Source: Pricia antarctica (GTDB taxonomy: Bacteria; Bacteroidota; Bacteroidia; Flavobacteriales; Flavobacteriaceae). Taken from it: 64,000 nucleotides of DNA. The DNA lies in assembly GCF_900101815.1 (NCBI RefSeq), contig NZ_FNAO01000004.1, positions 434,001 to 498,000 on the forward strand, given 5' to 3'. The notes beneath the pieces were generated by a model. It searched no databases. It was not told the origin of the DNA and saw only the letters and a program-made list of their open reading frames with translations. A program made the position numbers and the translations under genes. This document shows positions 7,876-16,029 of this stretch, in pieces; position 1 is the stretch's first letter, and the number at the start of each line of letters is the position of its first letter.

Positions 7876-10293
7876 ATGCCTGAAAAACTAGTGTTGCGAT
7901 TTCTATTTTTTATAACTACCAATCTATTTGCCCAAGAAACCGTAAGCGTTAGCGGACAGTTATTAGATGCCGAAACCAAGGAAACCTTGGCCTTTGCCAA
8001 TGTCGCCGTCCACTCCTTTGAAGATAACGTATTGGTCACCGGTACGATTACAGATGCCGACGGCAGGTTTGAGATACCGGAAATAGCCGTAGGTAAATAT
8101 GAACTCTATTTTTCTTTTATAGGATATACAGGTGCACAACAGACGTTGATTGCCGGTGGGCTGAACAGCATTTTCGATTTGGGAAAAATTGAACTGGCAC
8201 CTTCAGCAGAAGCTTTGGAAGAGGTAGAGGTTGTAGGTCAAGAGGCCACCACAAATTCCGATTTGAACAAGAAATCCTTTAGTCTTGAAAACAACATCGC
8301 CCAATCCGGAGGTTCCGTTTTGGACGCCATGAAAACCATGCCCGGGGTCGCTTTTGATCAGGAGGGCAAAGTGGTGCTCCGCGGTAGCGATAAGGTGGTC
8401 GTACTGATCGACGGCAAGCAAAGTAGTTTAACAGGTTTTGGGAATCAAAAAGGATTGGCGAACATTCCCGCCTCCAATATCGAGAAAATCGAGATTATCA
8501 ATAACCCGTCTTCTAAGTATGATGCCAACGGTTTTGCCGGTATCGTAAACATCGTGTATAAAAAGGAAAAACAAACGGGACTGAACGGTGATATCGGACT
8601 ATCCTTCGGATTGGGTGCCCTGGGCAAGCGCAAAGCCGATACCAAGACCGATTTGGGCTCTTTTAGCGTAAACCCCAAATTGATTCCGAGCATCAACCTG
8701 AACTTTAAAAAGGATAAAGTCAATTACTTTCTTCAATCGGAATTTATCGTTCAGGAAGCGCTGCCTAACAACGAGTTTACGACCCGTAACTATGATGACG
8801 GGCGAAATATTATTTCGCAAGTCCCAGAAAACCGGAAGCAGTTCCGTTCCATCATCAACGGCGGAATAGACTATGATCCGGACGAGAACAACAGCTTTAC
8901 CTTTTCCGCGCTGTACGACCGCGAAAAACATATAGATACGGCCCAAGTAGCCTTCATTAATTTAGACAACGATATTCGAAACCGTTTCTACAATTGGCAA
9001 GAGGAAGAAGTGACCCGCTACATCAATGGCGCAGTAAACTATCGCCATACCTTCGAACAGGCCGGACATACCTTGAGCGCCAATGCCCAGTACACCCAAG
9101 GTCTGGAAGACGAGACCTATTCTTTGAACGATAGTTCTGCGGTAAGAATCGGAAGGGACAAGACTAATATCCGTGCCATCGAGAATACCACTAGCCTATC
9201 TTCTGATTATGTCCGCCCCCTGAAAAACGGGCGCATCGAACTCGGCGCCAAACTCCGTATCCGGAGGTTACCAGTGGAGTATACCATTACTCCCGGAAAC
9301 AATTCCATTATCTATCCCGGTTTGGGCACTTTTTCCGATTGGGGAGAGAACCTTTTTGCAGGCTATGCCAACTATTTACTCGAAAAAGAAAAATACGATA
9401 TAGAGGCGGGACTTCGGGCCGAGCAAACGGACGTCTTTTATGATTTGGATGCTTTGAACAACTATTACCCCAATAACGATAACTATGACTATTTCGAGCT
9501 GTTTCCGAGTGTGCGGTTTACGTATAAGCTGAATAAAACTAATAAACTATCCGCTTTCTATAATCGAAGAATCGACCGACCCGGCGAACCTGAGTTGCGC
9601 ATTTTTCCCAAATACGACGATCCCGAACTGCTAAAAGTGGGCAATCCCTATCTACGTCCACAATTTACCGATGCCATCGAACTTGCCCATAAATATTCTT
9701 GGGGAACAGGTACAATTTTTTCCGCCATTTATCATAGAATGATCCAAGACCAGTACATGCGAATATTCAGTATCGATGACTCCAATCCCGATTACGATAT
9801 TGTAAACCGTATTTATCAGAATACTGGGAGTGCCATGAACACGGGATTAGAGCTTCTGTTCAGTCAGGATATTACGAATACATTTAAGGTGTCGGCAAGC
9901 TTTAACGGCTACAGGAACTCCATTGATGCATATCAAGGCATTCTATTGTTTCCTTTTGAACGGTCGTTTAGTATCGGCAAATCTACCGATGACGTTTGGA
10001 ATGCCAAGCTTACGAGCGAGTTCGTATTGCCCTGGGAGGTTTCTGCACAGCTGACCGGGGTTTATTATTCGAACATGAACATCCCACAGGGAGAGCAATT
10101 GGCACGCTCCTCGGTCGATTTCGGACTCAAAAAAACAATTTGGATCGCTAAGGGGGAACTGACCCTTGCCGCTACCGATATCTTCAACACCTTCGGCATA
10201 CGCCAGGAATTGGATGGCGAGGGTTTTGATGCATTTTACGAAAACTACTACGAGACCCAGATTATAAGGGCAGGCTTTAAATATCGTTTCTAG
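7876..10293 (+). CDS. TonB-dependent-receptor-like outer-membrane protein (OMP_b-brl_3 type)
   Basis: The 805-residue protein has a signal peptide (to about residue 20, NLFAQ). A CarboxypepD-regulatory-like beta sandwich follows (VSGQLLDAETKETLAFANVAV, about 24-105), then a plug domain (about 135-225, with GGSVLDAMKTMPGVAFDQEGKVVLRG and FAGIVNIVYK), then a long beta-barrel ending in the terminal Phe of GFKYRF. This order matches the outer-membrane beta-barrel family 3 group of Bacteroidota. The cargo is not predictable, since no SusD partner is present. The promoter carries the 11-base repeats, so it is part of the envelope regulon. ATG at 7876 gives a complete signal peptide. Confidence 0.85.
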   Translation: MPEKLVLRFLFFITTNLFAQETVSVSGQLLDAETKETLAFANVAVHSFEDNVLVTGTITDADGRFEIPEIAVGKYELYFSFIGYTGAQQTLIAGGLNSIFDLGKIELAPSAEALEEVEVVGQEATTNSDLNKKSFSLENNIAQSGGSVLDAMKTMPGVAFDQEGKVVLRGSDKVVVLIDGKQSSLTGFGNQKGLANIPASNIEKIEIINNPSSKYDANGFAGIVNIVYKKEKQTGLNGDIGLSFGLGALGKRKADTKTDLGSFSVNPKLIPSINLNFKKDKVNYFLQSEFIVQEALPNNEFTTRNYDDGRNIISQVPENRKQFRSIINGGIDYDPDENNSFTFSALYDREKHIDTAQVAFINLDNDIRNRFYNWQEEEVTRYINGAVNYRHTFEQAGHTLSANAQYTQGLEDETYSLNDSSAVRIGRDKTNIRAIENTTSLSSDYVRPLKNGRIELGAKLRIRRLPVEYTITPGNNSIIYPGLGTFSDWGENLFAGYANYLLEKEKYDIEAGLRAEQTDVFYDLDALNNYYPNNDNYDYFELFPSVRFTYKLNKTNKLSAFYNRRIDRPGEPELRIFPKYDDPELLKVGNPYLRPQFTDAIELAHKYSWGTGTIFSAIYHRMIQDQYMRIFSIDDSNPDYDIVNRIYQNTGSAMNTGLELLFSQDITNTFKVSASFNGYRNSIDAYQGILLFPFERSFSIGKSTDDVWNAKLTSEFVLPWEVSAQLTGVYYSNMNIPQGEQLARSSVDFGLKKTIWIAKGELTLAATDIFNTFGIRQELDGEGFDAFYENYYETQIIRAGFKYRF

Positions 10294-10312
10294 TATTGCC
10301 AATCGAAATTCT

Positions 10313-10358
10313 CTTTAGAATTGCTTCAAGTTTCCTTTAGAATCGGATAATACCTTTA
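10313..10358 (+). promoter_or_regulatory. Regulated promoter upstream of a long leader
   Basis: CTTTAGAAT units lie with cores at 10317 and 10339 and a degenerate unit between them at 10328 (11-base steps). A good -7 box TACCTTTA is at 10351-10358, 12 bases after the last core. No ordinary gene follows directly. The transcript may carry a short peptide (10441-10509) or be a distal promoter for the PepSY-like gene. Confidence 0.6.
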
Positions 10359-10440
10359 ATGCTTTATACTTAAAGTCGTAGCGATGTGGCATCGAAGGCA
10401 GGGAATTACGTGGTAGGCCAGAAAGGCGTTACCCATCATC

Positions 10441-10509
10441 GTGGGGATAATTTTATTTGCATCGTTTAGAGTCCTTTTGTATTTGCTCTCCAAGGAAAAC
10501 GATTTGTAA
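10441..10509 (+). CDS. Possible hydrophobic micropeptide (22 residues)
   Basis: A GTG-started frame encodes about 22 residues (VGIILFASFRVLLYLLSKENDL): a single hydrophobic stretch with a charged tail, typical of membrane micropeptides. The open frame begins just after a TAG at 10414-10416, so the start is uncertain. The only support is hydrophobicity and its position behind the regulated promoter at 10351. It may equally be non-coding leader. Confidence 0.15.
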   Translation: MGIILFASFRVLLYLLSKENDL

Positions 10510-10566
10510 TTAGTTGAAAAGCGAATTTTGGAACGCATTTTAAAGGCAATATCTCATCTACTACCC

Positions 10567-10612
10567 CCTTAGATTTCCTTTGCAAAATCTTTAGATTTGG
10601 ATAGTATGTTTA
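10567..10612 (+). promoter_or_regulatory. Regulated promoter of the PepSY-like gene (long leader)
   Basis: CTTAGATTT and CTTTAGATTT units have cores at 10571 and 10593, with a degenerate unit at 10582. The -7 box TATGTTTA is at 10605-10612, 12 bases after the last core. The transcript would have a leader of about 200 bases before the PepSY-like gene at 10822. Confidence 0.6.
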
Positions 10613-10653
10613 TGCTACGGGGCCCTTTAGACTTTTTGTTTGGAATCGAAAAT

Positions 10654-10743
10654 ATGCTGCTTTTTTACCTTATGATGTCCGTTTTCACTTGGATAGCCCA
10701 AGCTACGGAACTAAAAAATACGAAATTAAGATTAAAAATGTGA
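10654..10743 (+). CDS. Possible membrane micropeptide in the leader (29 residues)
   Basis: ATG at 10654 opens a 29-residue frame ending at the TGA at 10741-10743. The first half is one hydrophobic segment (LLFYLMMSVFTWIAQA) and the tail is basic (ELKNTKLRLKM), a layout seen in small single-pass membrane regulators. It lies about 35 bases after the predicted start of the 10605 promoter. There is no homology support, and a non-coding leader remains likely. Confidence 0.25.
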   Translation: MLLFYLMMSVFTWIAQATELKNTKLRLKM

Positions 10744-10821
10744 ATATCGTAGGTAAAAGAATAGGTCTAAACAAATTCTATAATTTAAACGGAATACAAG
10801 TAACTTAAAATAGAAGAAATT

Positions 10822-11292
10822 ATGAAAAGAACAAAAATTTTTGGAACCTTGGCTTTGGCGCTAACAATGAGTACCGGTATCTACGCTTTTGGCCCAGGTG
10901 ACGATGCCCCTAAAAAGGTAAAAGAAGCCTTCGCCAAAAAGTTCCCTACTGTGAAAAAAGTGAAATGGGACAAGGAAAACGATATGGAATGGGAAGCCGA
11001 ATTTAAAATGAAAGGCACGGAATACTCGGCTAATTTTATGGAAGATGGTACCTGGAAGGAAACCGAGCACGAAATCAAAAATAACGCTATTCCGGCAAAT
11101 ATAAAAACCGCCCTTAATACTGAATTTGCGGAGTATAAAATCGAAGAGGCCGAAATCTCCGAAACCTCGCAAGGCTCGGTATATGAATTCGAGCTTGAAA
11201 AAGGTGAACAATCAATGGAAGTGGTTATCGATACCAACGGCAAGGTCGTAAAAAAAGGGATGATAGAGGAAGGAGATGAGGATAACGATTAG
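10822..11292 (+). CDS. PepSY-like periplasmic protein
   Basis: The 156-residue protein has a signal peptide (about 1-23, ending GIYAFG). Two repeats of about 60 residues with the PepSY-like pattern follow: VKEAFAKKFPTVKKVKWDKE...YSANFMEDGTW and IKTALNTEFAEYKIEEAEISE...YEFELEKG. The fold (two short beta-alpha-beta units, as in the Bacteroidota family once called DUF2874) is known only as a periplasmic binding or modulator-type domain; no catalytic residues are seen. A strongly acidic C-terminus (EEGDEDND) closes it. The upstream DNA carries two promoters of the 11-base-repeat set. Such proteins often accompany two-component systems, so a role as a reporter or feedback modulator of the kinase at 998 is possible but unproven. 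Confidence 0.75.
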   Translation: MKRTKIFGTLALALTMSTGIYAFGPGDDAPKKVKEAFAKKFPTVKKVKWDKENDMEWEAEFKMKGTEYSANFMEDGTWKETEHEIKNNAIPANIKTALNTEFAEYKIEEAEISETSQGSVYEFELEKGEQSMEVVIDTNGKVVKKGMIEEGDEDND

Positions 11293-11323
11293 TTTTTATC
11301 ATAATTAGGTATATTGTTTTGTT

Positions 11324-11357
11324 AAGTGGTCGGATCAAAAGTTCCGGCCACTTTTTT
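11324..11357 (+). terminator. Rho-independent terminator after the PepSY-like gene
   Basis: A 10-base-pair stem (AAGTGGTCGG with CCGGCCACTT, one G-T pair) has a 10-base loop and is followed by a run of six T. Confidence 0.8.
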
Positions 11358-11366
11358 CTTGTACCT

Positions 11367-11456
11367 ACCAAGATTTCTTTTAGACTCCCTTAAGATTACC
11401 TATAAGATCTCTTGAGAATCCCCAAAAAATTTCAATAGAATCGAAGTCTATTTTTG
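11367..11456 (+). promoter_or_regulatory. Regulated promoter with about seven 11-base repeats
   Basis: This is the longest array in the window. AGA cores start at 11371, 11382, 11393, 11405 (one base out of phase), 11415 and 11437, with an AAA-core unit at 11426. A perfect -7 box TATTTTTG lies at 11449-11456, 12 bases after the last core. It is a distal promoter of the PAP2/HD operon. Confidence 0.7.
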
Positions 11457-11521
11457 GGAAGTTAAACCCATGAAAATATGAAAAACATCAGACTTTCAAG
11501 TCATTTTTCCGCACCTCGTCA

Positions 11522-11556
11522 CTTTAAAATCTCTTTAGAATTGGGTAGTATTTTCG
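11522..11556 (+). promoter_or_regulatory. Proximal regulated promoter of the PAP2/HD operon
   Basis: CTTTAAAATCT and CTTTAGAATTG are adjacent 11-mers (cores at 11526 and 11537). The -7-like TATTTTCG is at 11549-11556, again 12 bases after the last core. The predicted leader is about 55 bases. Confidence 0.6.
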
Positions 11557-11617
11557 TCTAAAATTCTACTCTGGAAATCTGTAAAAATTTGAGTTCTTAA
11601 TGCGTTAAAATCAATAT

Positions 11618-12202
11618 ATGGCAGTTGACAAAACCATTTTTCAAGGGATAAACGGTATCAAGGTGAATTTTCCACTCTGGGTTTTAATTGTCCTTTTCTA
11701 TTTTATAACCAGTACTTCGTTCGGGCAGGTCAAGGCCATTCAGACCGCAGGAGATGTCCTTGCATTTACCCTGCCTGCCACTGCCCTGACCAGTTCGTTG
11801 GTTATCGGCGATTACAAGGGCACCTGGCAGTTTGCCAAAGGAGCAATGCTTAATCAGGCCTTGACCATTGGCCTAAAATATGCAATCGATAAAAAGCGGC
11901 CTTACAATAATGGCGATTTGGCCTTTCCTTCGGGGCATACGTCCACTACTTTTCAAAGTGCCGCCTTTATCCAAAAAAGATACGGTTGGAAATATGGAGT
12001 ACCCGCCTATCTCTTGGCCGGATTTACGGGCTATAGTCGAATCAATGCCAAAAGGCACGACGGATGGGACGTTCTCGCGGGTGCCGTAGTAGGTATAGGC
12101 AGTGCCTATCTGTTCACCACACCGTATCAAAAAGAACACATGGAACTGACGTTTGCAAACGATAGTGACAGCTTTGTCCTTGGGTTAAACTATAGATTTT
12201 AA
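11618..12202 (+). CDS. PAP2-family phosphatase (short form)
   Basis: The 194-residue protein has an N-terminal hydrophobic segment (about 20-38) and all three PAP2 motifs: KYAIDKKRPY near residue 88, FPSGHTSTTF near 106, and GYSRINAKRHDGWD near 138. The C-terminus (NDSDSFVLGLNYRF) again ends like an outer-membrane strand. It probably dephosphorylates a lipid phosphate (lipid A, undecaprenyl pyrophosphate or phosphatidylglycerol phosphate; not separable by sequence). Two tandem regulated promoters precede it, and the HD-domain gene follows after 54 bases, so the pair is likely one transcript. Confidence 0.82.
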   Translation: MAVDKTIFQGINGIKVNFPLWVLIVLFYFITSTSFGQVKAIQTAGDVLAFTLPATALTSSLVIGDYKGTWQFAKGAMLNQALTIGLKYAIDKKRPYNNGDLAFPSGHTSTTFQSAAFIQKRYGWKYGVPAYLLAGFTGYSRINAKRHDGWDVLAGAVVGIGSAYLFTTPYQKEHMELTFANDSDSFVLGLNYRF

Positions 12203-12256
12203 AACCGCAAAAACCGATGGCAAAAGGAGAATTGGTCAAAGCAAACGATTCGTGAT

Positions 12257-12859
12257 ATGGAGACGATTATAAGAAAAACGAAAATTCACTGTATAGGACT
12301 ATTGCTCAGAAGCCGTTGCGGATCTCTTCCGTTCCATAATGTGGGACATACCGTTGAGGTGTACGAAAATGTTCTGAAAATAGGAATGTACGGAGGTAGG
12401 AACCTTGAAGATTTAGAACCGGTACTGTTGGCGGCCCTTTTCCACGATACGGGCTATACCACCGTGTTCAAGGGCCATGAGGATATGAGCGTGATAGAGG
12501 CCAACCATTTTTTGGCGGCGAACAAGTATCCCGTTCCCCAAACGGTTTCCGTGATAGGCTGCATCAACGCCACCAAAATGCCCCAACAGCCAAAGATGCC
12601 ATTGGAAAACATCATCTGTGATGCCGACCTGTTCCATTTGGGGACGGGCTCCTTTTGGAAGAAGAATAACATGCTTCGAACGGAACTGGCCAAATTTCAG
12701 GGACTCAACTATTCGATCAGTGATTGGAACACCTTGAACATCAAATTTTTGGAGAACCATCGATTTTGTACCTCATACGGTGTAGATATTCTGGAACCGG
12801 TAAAACAAGAACACTTGAAGGAATTAAAAAGTAACCGCGAGAAGATTCAGCACCCATAG
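12257..12859 (+). CDS. HD-domain phosphohydrolase
   Basis: The 200-residue protein has the HD metal signature: His in FHNVGHTVEV near residue 32, the doublet His-Asp in LLAALFHDTGY near 65, a further His in FKGHED, and a later Asp in ICDADLFHLG near 125. These residues support a metal-dependent phosphohydrolase, typically acting on nucleotides or other phosphate esters. No partner domain is present and the substrate is unknown. It lies 54 bases after the PAP2 gene and probably shares its regulated promoters. Confidence 0.75.
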   Translation: METIIRKTKIHCIGLLLRSRCGSLPFHNVGHTVEVYENVLKIGMYGGRNLEDLEPVLLAALFHDTGYTTVFKGHEDMSVIEANHFLAANKYPVPQTVSVIGCINATKMPQQPKMPLENIICDADLFHLGTGSFWKKNNMLRTELAKFQGLNYSISDWNTLNIKFLENHRFCTSYGVDILEPVKQEHLKELKSNREKIQHP

Positions 12860-13047
12860 CTGCCTAAACGGAGGGCAGAATTTTATAATGAGATCGGCCG
12901 GGCGTAAAAAACTGGTTTTGGGCATGGCCTAACCTACCGAAAGCATCGTTTCCCTTGACGAAAAGAATTACTTTTTGCTACTACAATCCCTAATAAAGAG
13001 TACCTACGGCTTCAAACACAGCGAAATCATATCAGGGGATACTGTAT

Positions 13048-13082
13048 CTTTAATATTTCTATAGAATTATCCATTACTTTTG
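13048..13082 (+). promoter_or_regulatory. Regulated promoter of the LtaS-like/DAG kinase operon
   Basis: CTTTAATATTT and CTATAGAATTA are adjacent 11-mers (cores at 13052 and 13063). A perfect -7 box TACTTTTG lies at 13075-13082, 12 bases after the last core. Upstream, 12860-13047 contains only a short open frame without a start and nothing recognisable. Confidence 0.62.
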
Positions 13083-13101
13083 GCGCGCTAAACAATCAAT
13101 T

Positions 13102-15084
13102 ATGTCTAAACTATTTCCAAGTCGCTTTACCTTGTTAAAGGCATTCGTACTTCTGTTTCTATCAATTTCCCTTTTCGTAAGAATTAGTTTTATGGTTTGG
13201 GATTTTGCGGAGGTGGATAAGAGCATTTTAGACCTTCTAGGTACTTTCGGTACCGGGTTCTTATTTGACATCGGAACCGTTTCTTTTTTTACCATTCCCT
13301 ATCTGCTGTATCTATTGGTGGTACCGGTAAAATGGTACGGTTCATTCATAGACAGGATTATCACGGCCTTCGGATTTTTCTTGGGCATATTGATCATCTA
13401 TTTCTCCTTTTTCGGGGAGTTTACTTTTTGGGACGAATTTCAGCGACGGTATAATTTTATTGCTGTTGATTACTTGATCTATACCTATGAAGTCGTTAAG
13501 AATATCAATGAGTCCTACCCTTTGCCTATTTTGATTGGGTCGCTACTTACCTTGGTCGCCTTGACCTTGTTTATTGTCTACAAATATGGAGGTTTTCAAA
13601 AAACGTACTATAGCGAAACTAGCTTCAAGCAGAAGTTTGTTGCCTCCCTGCCCTGGTTTGCCATAGCCATCGTTTGCGGACTGTTGGTGACGAACGACCA
13701 AGCGGAGTGGTCAAAAAACCGCTATAACAACGAACTGTCAAAAGCGGGTATCTATTCCTTTTTTGCGGCCTTTCGCAACAACGAACTGGCCTATTCTGAG
13801 TTTTATAGGACCATCGACGATAAAAAAGCATTTGCCGATGTCAAGGGAGAATTTGTCGATAGCGGTGATACTTTTTTACACCCCTTAAAAAATGAAATCC
13901 TACGCAACACAAAGAATACCGACAGTATAAAAACCGAACAACGGCCGAACGTCATATTTATCTGTATCGAAAGTCTGAGTGGCAACTATATGAATGCATT
14001 GGGAAGTGATCTCAATATTACCCAAACCTTGGATTCATTGGCGAACAAAAGTTTATTTTTTACCGATTTCTTTGCGACCGGTACCCGAACCGTTCGTGGT
14101 ATGGAAGCAATAACCCTGTCCATTCCCCCTACACCCGGTCGAAGTATCTTGAAGCGTAAGAATAATACGGGTTTGTTTACCATAGGGGAAGTTTTCAAAG
14201 CAAAGGGATACGACCGTAATTTTTTCTACGGCGGCGATGGTTATTTTGACAATATGAATACTTATTTCGGCGGAAACGGTTTTAATATTGTGGACAGGGG
14301 CCGTGGTTTTCTTTTGGATAAAAGTATTACAACTACCCGCACCAACATCGAAGATGACGAGGTCACTTTTGAGAACGCATGGGGTGTCTGCGATGCGGAT
14401 ATTTACAACAAGGTCATCAAGGAAGCGGACAAGGCCCACGAAACCGGAAAGCCATTTTTCGATTTTGTGATGACGACTTCGAACCACAAACCCTACACCT
14501 ACCCGGAAGGAAAAATCGACATTCCCTCCGGAACCGGCAGAAATGGGGCCGTAAAATATACCGATTATGCTATTGGGGAATTCCTAAAAAACGCCCGTAC
14601 CAAACCCTGGTTCAAGAATACCGTTTTCGTGATTATGAGCGACCATTGCGCCAGTAGCGCGGGCCGATGGGAGCTGGATGTTCAAAACTATCATATTCCA
14701 GCATTGATCTACAATTTGCCGAATGCCGTTCCACAGAAAATAGATAAGTTGAGTTCGCAGATAGATATGTTCCCTACGCTTTTCGCTTCCCTCGGATGGG
14801 ATTACAAGACCAATCTTTTCGGCCGGAACATCCTTGAGATGAAACCCGAAGACGAACGTGCCTTTATCGGTAATTATCGAAAATTAGGCTATTTAAAGGA
14901 TAATAAAGTCATGGTCTTGGGAGACGGCAATACGGCCAATTTTTACCAATGGAATCCGGCGGACAATAGCCAGAAGGCCCTGCCCATGGATACTGAGTTC
15001 TTGGAACGCGCCATATCCAATTATCAAGTCGCCGACTATCTCTACCGCAACGGGGGACTTCAACTGAATAACCTCAAAAAATGA
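13102..15084 (+). CDS. LtaS-like membrane sulfatase-fold transferase
   Basis: The 660-residue protein has five predicted N-terminal membrane helices (within about 1-200) and an extracytoplasmic alkaline-phosphatase/sulfatase domain (about 275-590). That domain shows NVIFICIESLSG with Glu in the metal site, FFATGTRTVRGMEA with the candidate nucleophile Thr, and the metal motif VFVIMSDHCAS. This layout is that of lipoteichoic acid synthases and of OpgB/EptA-type enzymes, which move a phosphoglycerol or phosphoethanolamine head group from a phospholipid onto an acceptor. In a Gram-negative organism the acceptor could be a periplasmic glucan or lipid A. The next gene, a diacylglycerol kinase, overlaps by four bases and would recycle the diacylglycerol left behind, favouring a phospholipid donor. 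Confidence 0.82.
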   Translation: MSKLFPSRFTLLKAFVLLFLSISLFVRISFMVWDFAEVDKSILDLLGTFGTGFLFDIGTVSFFTIPYLLYLLVVPVKWYGSFIDRIITAFGFFLGILIIYFSFFGEFTFWDEFQRRYNFIAVDYLIYTYEVVKNINESYPLPILIGSLLTLVALTLFIVYKYGGFQKTYYSETSFKQKFVASLPWFAIAIVCGLLVTNDQAEWSKNRYNNELSKAGIYSFFAAFRNNELAYSEFYRTIDDKKAFADVKGEFVDSGDTFLHPLKNEILRNTKNTDSIKTEQRPNVIFICIESLSGNYMNALGSDLNITQTLDSLANKSLFFTDFFATGTRTVRGMEAITLSIPPTPGRSILKRKNNTGLFTIGEVFKAKGYDRNFFYGGDGYFDNMNTYFGGNGFNIVDRGRGFLLDKSITTTRTNIEDDEVTFENAWGVCDADIYNKVIKEADKAHETGKPFFDFVMTTSNHKPYTYPEGKIDIPSGTGRNGAVKYTDYAIGEFLKNARTKPWFKNTVFVIMSDHCASSAGRWELDVQNYHIPALIYNLPNAVPQKIDKLSSQIDMFPTLFASLGWDYKTNLFGRNILEMKPEDERAFIGNYRKLGYLKDNKVMVLGDGNTANFYQWNPADNSQKALPMDTEFLERAISNYQVADYLYRNGGLQLNNLKK

Positions 15085-15968
15085 TCCAAATACATTTTAT
15101 CGTTAATCCCGTCGCGGGCCATGGAAGATTGCCATTGACCAAAGAATTTTTTGAGCCGTATTTCGTCGGAAGCCTACATCGGTTGACCGTAAAACACTCC
15201 GCCTTCAAAAATCACGCGACGCAATTGACCTTGGATTCGATTTCCGAAAATGCGGATATAATCGTCGCATGCGGGGGAGATGGCACGATCAACGAAGTAG
15301 CGTCTTGCCTGATCGGTACCGATATTCCTTTGGGAATTGTTCCCATGGGATCCGGCAACGGACTGGCCTCGAACCTGCGCATCCCAAAAAACCTTAGGAA
15401 GGCCCTGGCCATAATACGAAGTCAACGAACCGTAAAAATCGATGTAGGCCAGGTAAACGACCGCCATTTTTTCAGCAATATGGGTATCGGCTTCGATGCC
15501 AGCGTCATCAAACATTATGAATCCTCACAAAAAAGAACGCTTTACGGCTACGTCAATGCTTGCGTCAGCTCTTTTCGCCATATGGGTAAAAATAGGAGTT
15601 TGGTAGTACAGGTCAACGAAATGAACCGTTTGGTCGATCCGTTCATCATTTTGATATCCAATTCTAACGAAATGGGGTATAACCTTAGTCTTACCCCAAA
15701 AGCATCTTTACAAGATGGACTATTGGACGTACTAATCATATCGAAAATAAGCAGGCTAAAAATGATTTGGTTAGGGGCTTTGATACTGTTTAAACGGGTA
15801 TATTGGCTAAAGGAGGCCAAGAGTTTTCAGACCACGGAACTCCTCTTATCCAGAAACGATAACGCCAGTTTTGAATCCCAGATCGACGGGGAACTGCACG
15901 AAATCGATACTGGGATGCTACACATTTCCATCAAAGAAAAATCACTACAAATTTTGGTCGCTGAATAA
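15081..15968 (+). CDS. Diacylglycerol/lipid kinase (YegS/BmrU type)
   Basis: The 295-residue protein belongs to the DAGK catalytic family. IHFIVNPVAGHGR is at the N-terminus, the nucleotide-binding loop ACGGDGTINEVAS is near residue 65, MGSGNGLASNL is near 90, and a C-terminal beta sandwich carries the conserved DGLLDVLI. It phosphorylates diacylglycerol or a related lipid at the cytoplasmic face. Its ATG overlaps the stop of the LtaS-like gene (ATGA), indicating translational coupling, and together they make a head-group-donor and diacylglycerol-recycling pair. Confidence 0.88.
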   Translation: MIQIHFIVNPVAGHGRLPLTKEFFEPYFVGSLHRLTVKHSAFKNHATQLTLDSISENADIIVACGGDGTINEVASCLIGTDIPLGIVPMGSGNGLASNLRIPKNLRKALAIIRSQRTVKIDVGQVNDRHFFSNMGIGFDASVIKHYESSQKRTLYGYVNACVSSFRHMGKNRSLVVQVNEMNRLVDPFIILISNSNEMGYNLSLTPKASLQDGLLDVLIISKISRLKMIWLGALILFKRVYWLKEAKSFQTTELLLSRNDNASFESQIDGELHEIDTGMLHISIKEKSLQILVAE

Positions 15969-16029
15969 GTGGGGTCACTTTTATCATTTCGCTCAAATTC
16001 CTCAATGTGCCGACAGCTTAACCACACCT

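Noticed and set aside
11478-11561. 27-residue ORF (MKNIRLSSHFSAPRHF) after the distal PAP2 promoter
   Set aside because: It overlaps the proximal promoter's 11-base repeats, so its apparent coding content is explained by operator sequence.
12930-13064. Open frame (SIVSLDEKNYFLLLQSLIKS) upstream of the LtaS-like gene
   Set aside because: No usable start codon and it runs into the regulated promoter; too little to call a gene or pseudogene.
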